DNA from: Myxococcales bacterium
GTDB lineage: Bacteria; Myxococcota_A; Polyangia; Haliangiales; Haliangiaceae
NCBI GenBank assembly: GCA_947483555.1
Contig: CANKMW010000076.1
Location: forward strand, 1 to 46,592
DNA: 46,592 nt
Direction: 5' to 3'
The position numbers and the translations under genes are program-made. Under the pieces are notes generated by a model. That model saw nothing but the letters and a program-made list of their open reading frames with translations. It did no database searches and was not told the DNA's origin. This document shows positions 1 to 11,564 of the stretch, piece by piece (position 1 is the stretch's first letter; each line of letters starts with the position of its first letter).

Positions 1-25
1 GATCGAGACGAGCCACGTTTCCGCT

Positions 26-71
26 CGTCCTGAGCGAAACGCGAGCGCACGCGAGCGTGAGTCGAAGGACG
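26..71. repeat. REP-like palindrome A
   Basis: An imperfect palindrome whose ends read CGTCCTGAGCGA and TCGAAGGACG, with a GC-rich middle. The same end motifs (CCTGAGCG facing TCGAAGG) recur at 88-126 and near 31.8 kb. It lies outside any convincing gene, downstream of rpe, so it could act as an mRNA 3' hairpin or as a dispersed REP element. Confidence 0.6.
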
Positions 72-87
72 TACTCCGTCGAGGCTG

Positions 88-126
88 CGCCCTTCGACTC
101 GGCCGCTGCGCGGCCTCGCTCAGGGC
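88..126. repeat. REP-like palindrome B
   Basis: Ends read GCCCTTCGACTCGG and CCTCGCTCAGGGC, the same family as the element at 26-71 but in the opposite orientation, so the two form a head-to-head pair 16 bases apart. It is nearly identical to the single element at 31783-31818. Confidence 0.6.
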
Positions 127-187
127 GAACGGAGGTGGAAGTGATCGACATGATTGGACTGACGTCGCTAAGTGACTGGCATTGGGG

Positions 188-868
<681 letters not shown>

Positions 869-995
869 CTGCTAGATCTAACCTCCCCCGCCTCTCGACG
901 GGTGACCGCAAGCCGCCGTTTCAACACACGTCCGTGTGCCAAGCTGCTCACCGGCGGCTCCACGCTGGAGGCGTCGCTGCAACTGAGGGTACAGC

Positions 996-1487
996 ATGTC
1001 GACTCGCATCGTCATCTTCGGTAACTCGGGCGCTGGCAAGTCGACGCTCGCCGCGCGCCGCGCTCGCGAATCGGGACTCGCCCACCTCGATCTCGATACC
1101 CTGGCCTGGCTGCCGGTCACGCCGCCGCGGCGGGCACCGTTCGCAGACAGCGCCGCGGCCATCGCGGCCTTCGTGGTCGCCCATGGCAACTGGGTGATCG
1201 AGGGCTGCTACGCCGATCTGGTCGAGTTCGCAGCCGTGCACTGCACCCGCCTGGTCTTCCTCAACCCGAGCATCGACGCGTGCGTGGCCAACTGCCGTGC
1301 CCGCCCGTGGGAACCCCACAAGTACGAGAGCCCGGCCGCGCAGCAAGCAAACCTCGAGATGCTCGTCACCTGGGTCCACGCCTACGCCACCCGCGATGAC
1401 GAGTTCTCCCTACGCGCCCATCGCGCCCTGTTCGATCGCTTCACCGGTGACAAGATCGAGATCACCACGTCGCGCGCTGCGGTGTAG
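996..1487 (+). CDS. Small P-loop NTPase, adenylate-kinase/shikimate-kinase-like
   Basis: A 163-residue protein with a Walker A motif GNSGAGKST at residues 9-17 after a hydrophobic beta strand, and a second strand with an HLDLDTLAW segment as in the AAA_17/AAA_18 nucleoside-kinase-like families often annotated as topology modulators (FlaR-like). WVIEGCY and the Arg-rich segment around RARPWEPHKYES resemble the substrate and lid regions of those enzymes. The substrate cannot be told from sequence. A weak GAGGG precedes the ATG. It converges with the next gene, leaving 7 bases between them. Confidence 0.75.
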   Translation: MSTRIVIFGNSGAGKSTLAARRARESGLAHLDLDTLAWLPVTPPRRAPFADSAAAIAAFVVAHGNWVIEGCYADLVEFAAVHCTRLVFLNPSIDACVANCRARPWEPHKYESPAAQQANLEMLVTWVHAYATRDDEFSLRAHRALFDRFTGDKIEITTSRAAV

Positions 1488-1494
1488 TCCGCTG

Positions 1495-2187
1495 TCAGGC
1501 GTCGCTCCACTCGAGGCCGCACGGGCCGCAACGACCGCCGCCGTCGGGGCGCCGCCGAGTCTCGGTGCCGGCGCAGCGCGGACACGGCCGACCACCGCGC
1601 GCGGCCAGGTCGGCGACGTGGGCGGCGGTGCGCGGGATCGCCACCCGACGCGCGCGGTCGTCGATGACCCACACGTGCTCGCCGTCGGCGTCGAGCTCGA
1701 CCTTCCACACGCCGCCGAACGAGCGGTCGTTCCAGGTGCCGCCACCGCCGAAGAACGTGGCCGACGACTCGCCCTCGAACGTCAACAGGATCGCCCGGCT
1801 CTCGCGTTCCGCGACCCGGAAGGTGGTGCGCTCCTCGAGCTCGTACAGGCCACCGCCGGAGTACTTGTCGATGTCCACGACGTGACGCCCCGCGACCGGT
1901 GGTGGCGACGCGACCGCCTCCGGGGCACGACGGCGACGCGCCACGTCCTCGAGCCGATCGAAGACCTGACCGCGCATCGCCGTCGCCACCGCCGGGCCCG
2001 GCTCGGGAGCCGACACGGTCACGACGCTGCGGGCGATGAGCCGGCCGGCGCGCAGGTTCACCACCGCGTACCGACACGACGAGGCGCCGGGGTCCGGTGC
2101 CGGCTGACCGGTGGCCCAGGTTCGCCCGCCGTCGGTGTGGAACACCGCGGCGAAGCTCGGCCAGTCCACGGGTCCGATCACGGCCAT
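1495..2187 (-). CDS. Hypothetical protein with C-terminal zinc ribbon
   Basis: A 230-residue protein that I do not recognise. The last 40 residues contain CPRC and, after an Arg/Gly-rich spacer, CGPC, a four-cysteine zinc-ribbon pattern. The middle is rich in beta-forming residues (FRVAERESRAILLTFEGE, WKVELDADGEHVWVIDDRARR) and contains a Gly-rich loop, FFGGGGTWNDRSFGG. There is no signal peptide or membrane segment, so it is probably cytosolic. It is the distal gene of the minus-strand series from galU, 6 bases after the preceding gene, so co-transcription is likely. Confidence 0.6.
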   Translation of the reverse strand: MAVIGPVDWPSFAAVFHTDGGRTWATGQPAPDPGASSCRYAVVNLRAGRLIARSVVTVSAPEPGPAVATAMRGQVFDRLEDVARRRRAPEAVASPPPVAGRHVVDIDKYSGGGLYELEERTTFRVAERESRAILLTFEGESSATFFGGGGTWNDRSFGGVWKVELDADGEHVWVIDDRARRVAIPRTAAHVADLAARGGRPCPRCAGTETRRRPDGGGRCGPCGLEWSDA

Positions 2188-2193
2188 GGCAGC

Positions 2194-2712
2194 TCACTCG
2201 GCGGCGTTGCGAGCCGCCTCGAAGCTGGGGTCGAACGTGGCGTCGATGGGCAGGCGCGGTCCACGGGCGGCGAAGCGATCCTGCGAGGTCCGCGCCTTGG
2301 CGTCCCAGCGTGGGCGGGCGCCGATGTCAGGCCGGGTCGCCAGCGTCCACACCGTCCATGGGTCGTCCTCGCCGGGCGCGGTGTCGACGCTGCGGCAGAC
2401 CACCAGCTCGATGGCGCAGGCGCCGTGGATGGTGCGAAACAGCTCGGCGACCTCCTCGAAGAAGATGGTCCAGTCGGTCTCGCTGGTCCGGGTTCGCACC
2501 ACCAGCGCCGTCCACGCCTCGGCCCAGCGCCAGGGATCGTAGGCGTCGAGCCGGATCTCGGCGAGGGCGGCGAGGCGGGCCCGCACCGCGGCGGCGATGG
2601 CGACCCGGTCGGCGGCGACAGGCGTGGTGACGAAGCGGACCTCGTAGTCGAGGCGACCGCCGCCATACCACTCGGCGGGATGCGCGCCGTAGAAGAGGAA
2701 GGGGAAGCTCAC
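2194..2712 (-). CDS. Hypothetical protein, 172 residues
   Basis: Translation most likely begins at GTG 2712, whose bases overlap the rsmB stop as GTGA, giving a 172-residue protein. It has no signal peptide or obvious catalytic motif. It is rich in Trp and acidic residues (YDPWRWAEAWTALVV, TSETDWTIFFEEVAELF). The overlap with rsmB implies translational coupling. It resembles uncharacterised one-domain proteins found in some myxobacteria in tone only; I assign no function. Confidence 0.65.
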   Translation of the reverse strand: MSFPFLFYGAHPAEWYGGGRLDYEVRFVTTPVAADRVAIAAAVRARLAALAEIRLDAYDPWRWAEAWTALVVRTRTSETDWTIFFEEVAELFRTIHGACAIELVVCRSVDTAPGEDDPWTVWTLATRPDIGARPRWDAKARTSQDRFAARGPRLPIDATFDPSFEAARNAAE

Positions 2713-4051
2713 GACCCAATTTTCGCACGGCGCAGGCGAACGGCGAAGAATCCGTCCGCGCCATGGCGGTGGGGCCAGGTGCGCATGGCCCCACCGTCGG
2801 CGACGGCGGCGAGCGCGGGCGGCGGCGCCTCGATGGTGAAGTCGGGGTGGCGGCCCAGGAACGCCGCCAGCTGCTCGGGGCCCTCGGCGCGGGTGAAGGT
2901 GCAGACGGCGTAGACCAGGACGCCGCCGGCGGCGACCCGGACCGCGGCGGCCTCGAGGAGCCCGGCCTGGATCCGGGCCAGCGCGGTGACGTCGGCGGCG
3001 ACCAGGCGGGCCTTGGCCTCGGGGTGGCGGCGCAGGACGCCCAGCCCGGAGCACGGCGCATCGAGGACGACCAGGTCGTACGCCGCTGCCAGCGCGGGCG
3101 GATCGGCGCCGAGCTCGGCGGCGACGGTCCGGATCGTCGCCAGGCCGAGCCGACGGGCGGTCCGTTCCAGCAGCCCGAGCTTGGCGACCGCGCGGTCGAT
3201 GGCGTCGATGGTCGCCGGCCCGCCCGCGGCGACCGCCAGCTCGGCGAGGTGGGTGGTCTTGCCGCCGAGGCCGGCGCAGGCGTCGAGGATGCGGTCGCCG
3301 GCCGCGGGCGCCGCCAGCGCGCCGACCAGCTGCGCGCCCAGATCCTGCACCGTCCACAGGCCGGCCTGGAACGACGCGCTGGCGGCCGGATCGCCGGCGC
3401 CGCGCAGCGCCAGCGCCGCGGCGTGGATCGGCGACCGCTCGACGGTCGCGCCCTCGGCGGTCAGCCGGGCCGCGACGTCGTCGGGCGTGGCGCGCGCGAC
3501 GTTGACCCGCGCCCACAGCGTCGGCGGCGTCGCCAGCGCGGCCGCCGCCTCGTCCAGCTCGTCGTCGCCCAGCTGCCCGGCCAGCTCGTCGACGATCCAG
3601 GGTGGGAGCGAGTGCAGCGCGGCGATGCGGGCGCGCGGCTCGGTGGGCAGCGGCGGCTCGCCGGCGGCGGCCAGCTTGCGCAGCACCGCGTTGACGAAGC
3701 CGGCCAGCTTGGCCCCGTGGCGGGCCCGCACCGCGCCGACCGCATCGTCGACGGCGGCGTGGGCCGGGACCCGCATCAGCAGCAGCTGATAGGCCGCCAG
3801 CAGCAGGGCATGACGCACCGGCGGGGGCGCGCGACCGAGATCGGCGTGCGCGGTCAGCGCGCGCTCGAGGCGCAAGCGGTGACGGAGCGCGCCGTAGACC
3901 AGCTCGGTCGCGAGGCGGCGGTCGCGCTCGTCGAGACCGGCGCGAGCCAGCTCGCCGTCGAGGGCCAGGGTGGCGTAGGCGCCGCCTCGATCGACGCGGG
4001 CGATCACAGCCCGCGCCACGTCGCGCGCGCTGCGCGGCGGTGCACTCTGGC

Positions 4052-4055
<4 letters not shown>
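2709..4055 (-). CDS. rsmB: 16S rRNA (cytosine-967-C5) methyltransferase RsmB
   Basis: Methylates C967 of 16S rRNA using S-adenosylmethionine. The 448-residue protein has an N-terminal NusB-like RNA-binding domain (about residues 5-145, with RLATELVYGALRHRLRLE), then a Rossmann methyltransferase domain. SAM binding is shown by DACAGLGGKTTHLAEL, the first catalytic Cys by DAPCSGLGVLRRHPE, and the second by VCTFTRAEG. Start is GTG 4055, overlapping the fmt stop as GTGA; the longer open frame upstream is a shadow of fmt. The fmt-rsmB order is common in bacteria. Confidence 0.93.
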
Positions 4056-5043
<988 letters not shown>

Positions 5044-5047
<4 letters not shown>

Positions 5048-7902
5048 GACCCGACCTCGGCGTAGTCACGCAGGTGCGAGACGTACGCGGCCCGCAGCGC
5101 ATCATCGCGCAGCACGCGGTACCCCTCGTCGAGGACCTGGGCGATGTCATCCAGCTCGCCGGTCAGCTCGCGGCGCAGCTCGATCGGGAAGGTCTCGGCG
5201 GCGAAGTCGCGGCGCGCCGCCTCGTAGGCGCGCTTGATCTCGAAGCCGGAGGCGTCGCGGCGCACGCCGAGCAGCGCGAAGTAGTCGGCGTCGAGCACCA
5301 GGGCGTGGCGGGCGCGCACCCGATCGCGATCGATCGCCAGGTCCGACTCGCCGACCAGCGCCGGTGCGTCGCCATCGTCGTCGCCGGCGCGACGCCGCAT
5401 CGTGACCAGCCCGAGCAGGTGCAGCCCCCACACCAGCTGGTAGACGTTGGTGAGCCCGACGCCGGCGACCCGCGCCACGTGGGCGAGATCGCTCGCGCCG
5501 TCGAACGCCGACAGCGCCGCGCGCTCCTCCGGCGACAGATCGGCGACCCCGGCGATCGCGGCCAGCTTGTCGCGGTCGGTGGTCTCGACCACGGCCGTCG
5601 ATGGACCGAGCAAGCGCTCGAGCGTGGCGTGGTCGAGCTTGCGGCGCACACCCTCGAGCACCATCGCGGCCGGATGGCGCGACAGCCGGATCCGCTCGCT
5701 GGCGGCGCCGTCGCCGGCCACGATGCGGTACTCGCCATGGTCCCAGGCGAACAGCGAGTAGATGATGTCCTCGACGTGGCGGCGCACCGCCGGCAACAGC
5801 TCGCGGCGCTTGAGGAAGCCGCGCTCGACCAGGATCTCGCCCATCCGCCGGCCGGTCTCGCTGACCAGGTCGCGGCAGCCCGCCAGCTGCTCGGCGGTGA
5901 TCTTGCCTTCGCGGAGCAGGAGCTCGCCCATGCGGTCGTGGGTCATGCTCGACGACGCGAACACCGGCCGACCGCTCTCGACGTGGATCACCATCTCGGT
6001 GGTGGCGCGGCGGAAGACCACCCGGCCGGTGAAGTCGGCGGCGAACATGCGCGCGATCAACGCCGGCGCATCCGACACGCCGCGCTGGATCTCGCCCGCC
6101 TCCGCGGTCCCGCGGGTCTCGGTGGCCTGCGGGCTGGTGACGTGATCCTCGGTGCCGACGAACGTGGCGCCGCCGACCAGGTCGAAGGCTTCGGCGCCGC
6201 CGCCGATCGCGGGATCGTCGACCAGGCCGCGCAGATCGATCTCGGTGTGGTGATCGTGGCCGGGACCGATCGCCACCGGGGCCGCCGGCAGATCGGCGCC
6301 CCGAAACAAGCGCTCGGCCATCGCCGACATCTTGCGGCGCAGCTCGCGCGCGAAGTCGCCGCCGCTGGGTGGCCCGTCCGCCACCACCACCGGCTCGCGG
6401 GTCAGGTCGATCGAGAGATCCTCGTCGACGCCCGCCGCCACGTCGGCCAGCACGTCGTCGTCGTCCTCGGCCGATGGCACCCGCGACGTCGACTCCCAGG
6501 CGCCCGGATTGTCCTGGGTGTCGGACTGCCGTTCGTCGATGCTGAGCTCGGCGCCGGGTGACGCCGCTTCCGACAGCACCAGCGTCGGCTCGCGCAGCGG
6601 CGCCACCGGTTCCGGCACCGGCGCCTCCGACAGCACCAGCGTCGGCTCGCGCAGCGGCGCCACCGGAACCTCGGTCGAACCTGGGCTCCACTCGTCGGGG
6701 TCCGACCGGATCACCAGCCGGCCGGTGCGCCACGCCTGCGGCAACTCGATCACCTCGCTGTCGCCATCGGGGATCGAGGCTCCGGCGGGTTCGTCGACCG
6801 ACAGGTCATCGAGCTCGTCATCGCCGAGCTCGATCTCGTCGTCGGCGGGGTCGCCGCTGGCGTTGCTGGCGACCCCGCGCGGCGGCAGCTCGGCCTCGAT
6901 GATCAGCTCGTCCCCGACCTCGATCTCGCCGGTCGGAACCCGGCCGGTGATCACCACCGGGTCGTCGTCGTCCTCGTCCTCGTCGTCCCGGTCGCCGTCG
7001 CCGATGGCGTCGGCGAGCGCCGCCCATCGCGCGCGCTGCGGCGAGACCGGCGCCGGCACCCGCACCGGCACCGGCGTGGTGACCGCCGAGTCGTCGTCGA
7101 CCGGCGCCGCGGCGTCGACCGCGGCGTCGACGGCGAGCATGGACGCCGTCACCCGCGCCGCGGCCATCGGCGCCGAGACCCGCGCGATCGCGATCGGCGC
7201 CGTCACCCGCCGCGCCGCCGCGTCGTCCGCGCCGGGCAGGTCGTCGGACGGCTCGCTGCCCCACACCGCCGCCATCGGCTCGGTGATCCGGACCGCGACC
7301 GGCATCTGCTCGGTCACCCGCACCACCGCCATCGGCTCGGTGGCGCGCAACGCCGCCATCGGTTCGGTGGCGCGCACCGCCGTCATGGGTGCGGTCGGCC
7401 GCACGGCGTCCCCGGCCGTGAACGTGGCGCCGGCGTTCGCGATCTGCGCCGCGCTGATCATCGTCGCCCGACCGCCGGTGGCCTCGGTGCGACCGGTGCC
7501 ACCGGTGGCGGTGCCCAGGCCGCTCGTCACCGCGAAGCGCAGCGCCTTGATGGCGATCGGCCGCGCCACGAAGCGATCGCAGCCGAAGTCGAGAGCATCG
7601 AGGGCGTTGCGCACCGGGCCCCGTTCGTCGCCGAGCAACACCACGAACACGCCCTTGGGGGCGGCCTCGCGCATCGCCGCGACCAGCGCGCGGGTGTCGC
7701 CGGCGGCCAGCGAGGCGGTGATCACGACCACCTGCGGACGCAGGCCCTGGAACTGGCCGAGCGTGGAGTCGTCGCCCTCGCCGGAGGCGATCGCCGCCTC
7801 GGTGAACGGCTCGCCGGCGCCGCGCAACAGCGCGACCAGCTCGCGTTGCTCCGCGGGGTCGGCAACGACCAGGATCTTGGCGATGGCGAGCGGCAAAGGC
7901 AA
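5044..7902 (-). CDS. Pseudoreceiver / DUF4388 / J-like signalling protein
   Basis: A multi-domain protein of about 950 residues. The N-terminus (about 1-125) has a receiver-like fold pattern (ILVVADPAE, QVVVITASL, FVARPIAIKAL), but the phosphoacceptor Asp is absent and the conserved Lys before Pro is Arg, so it should not be phosphorylated in the normal way. Then comes a long disordered region with decapeptide repeats around [A/I]TEPMA.VR, acidic stretches and a duplicated APLREPTLVLSEA. A DUF4388 (PATAN-like) domain follows (GRVVFRRATTEMVIHVE, MGELLLREGKI), and then a J-like tail (DYFALLGVRRDASGFEIKRAY) without HPD. No ATG fits; TTG 7902 or TTG 7896 are the only near starts after the priA stop, so the 5' end is uncertain. 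Confidence 0.75.
6569..6666. repeat. 41-bp perfect direct repeat inside the DUF4388 gene
   Basis: Positions 6569-6609 and 6626-6666 are identical over 41 bases, separated by 16 bases. The 57-base period is 19 codons, so gain or loss of a unit keeps the frame. On the minus strand it encodes two copies of a segment ending in REPTLVLSE in the disordered linker. Confidence 0.9.
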
Positions 7903-7951
7903 AGCTGTGACGACGCGGCGAGGTAGATCCGCGTGATCCCAACACGTTTTA

Positions 7952-10423
7952 CTACAGGGTGGAGAGAGGATCCACGTCCGCCGCCACCCGTGCGCCCTTG
8001 ACCTCGACCGAAAGCACCGCGCGGACCACCCGGCGCAGCGCGCCGCGATCGCGGGCCTTGAGCCACAGCTGCCAGCGGGTCCGGCCGCGAAGACGCGCCA
8101 GCGGCGCCTCGGTGGGTCCGAGGACCTGGACCTGGTCGCCGTCGCGGCGCGACGCTGCGACCGCCGCCGCCCCGAGCACGGTGGCGGCGGCGGCGACCTC
8201 GACCAGATCCGGTCCGTCGATCCGGATCGCCGCCAGCCGGCCGTGGGGCGGGTACGACAGCTCGGCCCGGGCGGCATCCTCGGCGGTGAAGAAGCCGAGG
8301 TAGTCGTGGCGGGCCGCGCATGCGACCGACTCGGTGTCGGGCTGGTAGGTCTGGATGATGACCCGGCCGGCACGCTCGCCGCGGCCGGCGCGCCCGGCGA
8401 CCTGGGTGAGCAGCTGAAAGGTCCGCTCGGAGGCCCGGAAATCCGGAAGCGACAGCGCCAGGTCCGCGCACAGCACGCCGACCAACGTGACGCCCGGGAA
8501 GTCGTGGCCCTTGGTCACCATCTGGGTCCCGACCAGGATGTCGACCTCGCGACGCGCGACCCGTGCCAGCACCGTCTCGGCCTTGGCGCCGGTCGCGACG
8601 TCGCGATCGAGGCGGGCGATGCGGGCCGCCGGCCACCGCTCGGCGAGCGCGGCGGCGACCCGCTCGGTGCCCAGGCCCTTGCGCTCGATGGTGCCGGTCG
8701 CCGCGCAGCCCGGGCAGGTGTCGGGCACCCGCATCGCGAAGTCGCAGTAGTGACAGACCAGCCGATCGGCGGCGCGGTGGTACGTGAGCGACACCGCGCA
8801 GTGCCGGCACCGGAACGCGTGGCCACACGCCTTGCAGACCACGAAGGTGGCGAAGCCGCGCCGGTTCAGGAACAGGATGCACTGGTCGCCGGCAGCGAGG
8901 TTGTCCTCGATGGCGCGGGCCAGCGGCGCCGACAGCATGCCCTCGCCGTCGGGCTGCCAGAGGCGCAGATCGACCACCTCCACCGTCGGCATCGGCGCGC
9001 CGGTCGCCCGGGTCGGCATCGACAGCAGGCGGTAGCGTCCGGCCTGCGCGGCGGCGAACGACTCGAGGCTGGGCGTCGCCGAGCCGAGCACACACACCGC
9101 GCCAGCGCGCTGGGCCCGCACCAGCGCCACATCGCGACCGTGGTACCGCACGCCCTCGTCCTGCTTGAACGAGCCGTCGTGCTCCTCGTCGACGACCACG
9201 ACGCCGAGGTCGGCGACCGGCGCGAACACCGCCGAACGTGCGCCGAGGGCGATGCGCGCCTCGCCGCGGGCCAGGCGTTGCCACTCCCCGAGCCGCTCGC
9301 GCTCGCCGAGGCCCGAGTGCAGGACCGCCACTTGATCCCCGAAGCGGGCCCGGAACCGAGCCGCGAGCTGGGGCGTCAGCGAGATCTCCGGCACCAGCAC
9401 GATCGCGCCGGCGCCCCGCGCGCGCGCCTCGGCGATGAGGCGCAAGTAGACCTCGGTCTTGCCCGAGCCGGTGACGCCGTGGAGCAGGAACGCCGCGAAG
9501 CCGGCGCCCAGCGCGGTGGTAAGCGCGGCGACCGCCGGGACCTGCTCGGCGGTGAGCACCGGTGGCTCGACCGGCGCGCTGGCGGCCGGCAGCTGATCGC
9601 GGGCCGCGGCGGCGGTGAGCGCGACCTCGCGCTCGACGATCGTGATCAGGCCGGCGGCGGCCAGCTCGCGAACCGCGGCAGCGGCGGCCGGCACCGCGCT
9701 GGCAACCGCGGCGACGGCCACCGGCGCGGCCGCGGCCAGCAGATGCTCGAACACGGCCAGCCGCTTCGGCGCCCGCACCAGGGCGGCGCGGGCGGCCTCG
9801 ACGTCGATGTCGGCCGCGATCGCGACCGCGCGCTCGCGGCGCAGCCGGACCCGGGCCCGGGCGCGGGCATCACCGAGCTCGACCAGGCCGGCGGCGACCA
9901 GGGCGTCGAGCTCGGCCTTGGCGCGGCCGAGCGCGGCCCGCGGCACCGGCGTCCGCGAGCTGGCCAGCCGGGCGATCAGGCGCGCCTGTGCCGGCGGCAG
10001 CGCCGGCCCGGCGCCATCGACGACTTCGCGTCCGCGCGCCGAGAGCGTGGCCACGACGGCGCTGGCCTCGCCGGTGCCGGCCGGCACGACCAGGCGCAAC
10101 GCCTCGCCGGGCGGAGCCTCGTAGTAGTCGGCGATCCACAACGCCAGCGCGAGCAGGTCGGCGGCCACCGGCTCACCGGCGACGTCGCGGAGCGGCGCGG
10201 CACGGATCGTCGCCGATGGCGGCGGCGCCGACGGGCGCACCACGACGCCGGCGACGCCGCGGCCACCGAACGGCACCAGCACGCGGGCGCCGGACACCAC
10301 GCGCGCCGCCAGCGCCGCCGGCACCGTGTACGTATAGAGGCCGTGGACTGGCAGCGCGACCGCGACCTCGCAGTAGCTGACCTCACCGACCCCCGCCGCC
10401 GCCGCCGTGGGTACGATGCTCAC
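7952..10423 (-). CDS. priA: Primosomal protein N' (replication restart helicase)
   Basis: A superfamily 2 3'-5' DNA helicase that reloads the replisome at stalled forks. The 823-residue protein starts with the 3'BD domain (VAVALPVHGLYTYTVP, RVLVPFGGRGVAGVVV). The helicase core has Walker A GVTGSGKTEVYL, Walker B VVVDEEHDGSFKQ, GSATPSLES, and a zinc-binding insert with four CxxC pairs (CKAC, CRHC, CHYC, CPGC). Motif VI QVAGRAGRG follows. It is somewhat longer than E. coli PriA (732) because of an Ala-rich winged-helix region. Start GTG 10423 overlaps the galU stop as GTGA, an unusual coupling of galU and priA. Confidence 0.96.
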   Translation of the reverse strand: MSIVPTAAAAGVGEVSYCEVAVALPVHGLYTYTVPAALAARVVSGARVLVPFGGRGVAGVVVRPSAPPPSATIRAAPLRDVAGEPVAADLLALALWIADYYEAPPGEALRLVVPAGTGEASAVVATLSARGREVVDGAGPALPPAQARLIARLASSRTPVPRAALGRAKAELDALVAAGLVELGDARARARVRLRRERAVAIAADIDVEAARAALVRAPKRLAVFEHLLAAAAPVAVAAVASAVPAAAAAVRELAAAGLITIVEREVALTAAAARDQLPAASAPVEPPVLTAEQVPAVAALTTALGAGFAAFLLHGVTGSGKTEVYLRLIAEARARGAGAIVLVPEISLTPQLAARFRARFGDQVAVLHSGLGERERLGEWQRLARGEARIALGARSAVFAPVADLGVVVVDEEHDGSFKQDEGVRYHGRDVALVRAQRAGAVCVLGSATPSLESFAAAQAGRYRLLSMPTRATGAPMPTVEVVDLRLWQPDGEGMLSAPLARAIEDNLAAGDQCILFLNRRGFATFVVCKACGHAFRCRHCAVSLTYHRAADRLVCHYCDFAMRVPDTCPGCAATGTIERKGLGTERVAAALAERWPAARIARLDRDVATGAKAETVLARVARREVDILVGTQMVTKGHDFPGVTLVGVLCADLALSLPDFRASERTFQLLTQVAGRAGRGERAGRVIIQTYQPDTESVACAARHDYLGFFTAEDAARAELSYPPHGRLAAIRIDGPDLVEVAAAATVLGAAAVAASRRDGDQVQVLGPTEAPLARLRGRTRWQLWLKARDRGALRRVVRAVLSVEVKGARVAADVDPLSTL

Positions 10424-11301
10424 CCAGACGTCTCCAGCAGGTCGCGCATCATGGCCAGCACCGGTTCGCGCAGCTCGGCGCGGGCGATCGCGTAGGCGAG
10501 GTTGGCGCGCAGGTAGCCGAGCTTGTCGCCGGCGTCGTGGCGCTCGCCGTCGATGACCACGCCGTACAGGCCGTCGGGCGAGGCGGCCAGCTCGCGCAGG
10601 GCGTCGGTGAGCTGGATCTCCCCGCCGTGGCCAGGACGGGTGGCGGCGAGCAGCGGCCAGATCGACGGCGGCAGCACGTAGCGGCCGACGATGGCCCAGC
10701 GGCTGGGCGCCGTGCCCGGCTTCGGCTTCTCCACCATCTCGCGCACCCGCAGACGGCCATCGCTCCAGTCACCGGCGACCACGCCGTACAGATGCTCCTG
10801 GCCGGCCGCGACCTCCATGATCGCGATGACACCGGCACCGGTGGCGGCGTGGACGTCGGCAAGCTGTCCGATCCCCGGACGGCCGCGATCGATGATGAGG
10901 TCGTCACCGAGCAGCACCGCGAACGGCTCGTCGCCGACCGCCTCGCGCGCGCACAGCACCGCGTGACCGAGCCCGAGCGGCTGCAGCTGGCGCACCGAGA
11001 TGATCCGGACCAGGTGGGTGATGGCGGCGAGCGCGTCGGCATCGGCGGTCTTGCCGCGCGAGCGCAGCGTGTGCTCGAGCTCGTAGGCGTGATCGAAGTG
11101 ATCCTCGATGGCGCCCTTGCCGCGACCGTTGACCACGATGACGTCGCGGATCCCGGCCCGCGCCGCCTCGTCGACGACCAGCTGGATCGTCGGCGTGTCG
11201 ACGATGGGCAGCATCTCCTTGGGGATCGCCTTGGTGACCGGCAGGAAGCGGGTGCCGAGACCAGCGGCGGGAATGACGGCCTTGCGGACCGGAGCGGGCA
11301 T
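10420..11301 (-). CDS. galU: UTP-glucose-1-phosphate uridylyltransferase
   Basis: Makes UDP-glucose from UTP and glucose 1-phosphate for polysaccharide and envelope synthesis. The 293-residue length is normal. The nucleotide-binding signature AAGLGTRFLPVTKAIPKEML is at residues 12-31, followed by QLVVDEA, LGDDLI, VEKPKPG (active-site Lys) and GGEIQLTDAL. ATG 11301 is preceded at 8 bases by TACATT, a possible -10 box, so the mRNA may be nearly leaderless. The region upstream is the hexamer repeat at 11326-11535. It heads the minus-strand run into priA. Confidence 0.96.
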   Translation of the reverse strand: MPAPVRKAVIPAAGLGTRFLPVTKAIPKEMLPIVDTPTIQLVVDEAARAGIRDVIVVNGRGKGAIEDHFDHAYELEHTLRSRGKTADADALAAITHLVRIISVRQLQPLGLGHAVLCAREAVGDEPFAVLLGDDLIIDRGRPGIGQLADVHAATGAGVIAIMEVAAGQEHLYGVVAGDWSDGRLRVREMVEKPKPGTAPSRWAIVGRYVLPPSIWPLLAATRPGHGGEIQLTDALRELAASPDGLYGVVIDGERHDAGDKLGYLRANLAYAIARAELREPVLAMMRDLLETSG

Positions 11302-11309
11302 GGCGGGAC

Positions 11310-11315
11310 AATGTA
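11310..11315 (-). promoter_or_regulatory. Putative -10 box of galU
   Basis: On the minus strand TACATT sits 8 bases before the galU ATG. It fits TANNNT. The corresponding -35 region would fall inside the hexamer repeat, so repeat length or composition may affect it. There is no Shine-Dalgarno between it and the ATG. Confidence 0.35.
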
Positions 11316-11325
11316 CACCACGGAT

Positions 11326-11535
11326 CCGACGCCCGAGCCCGACCCGACGCCGTGGCCGAAACCGTCGCCGGAACCGTCGCCGAAACCGTCGCCGAAACCG
11401 TCACCGACACCGACACCGACACCGACACCGAAACCGAAACCGACACCGAAACCGAAACCGAAACCGTCGCCGAAACCGAAACCGTCGCCGAAACCGAAAC
11501 CGTCGCCGAAACCGAAACCGTCGCCGAGACCGTCA
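11326..11535. repeat. Degenerate hexanucleotide repeat (CCGNNN), 35 units
   Basis: A run of exactly 210 bases in hexamer register. Most units are CCGAAA, CCGTCG, CCGACA or variants, and the right part has an 18-base higher-order unit (CCGTCG CCGAAA CCGAAA) repeated from 11464. It fills nearly the whole gap between galU and the divergent FlhB-like gene. Read from ATG 11311 it would give X-Pro dipeptides, but that frame runs into the FlhB-like gene and is probably not expressed. Confidence 0.95.
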
Positions 11536-11552
11536 GTGTCGCAGCGGCTTGC

Positions 11553-11558
11553 TAGCCT
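11553..11558 (+). promoter_or_regulatory. Putative -10 box of the FlhB-like gene
   Basis: TAGCCT lies 6 bases before the GTG at 11565, the spacing expected for a leaderless transcript. No Shine-Dalgarno is visible. The upstream 200 bases are the hexamer repeat. Confidence 0.3.
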
Positions 11559-11564
11559 CCAGCC

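Noticed and set aside
11352..11555. Frame with Thr-Glu repeats upstream of, and in frame with, the FlhB-like gene
   Set aside because: A TAG at 11553 separates it from the gene start, and the repeat encodes low complexity in every frame.
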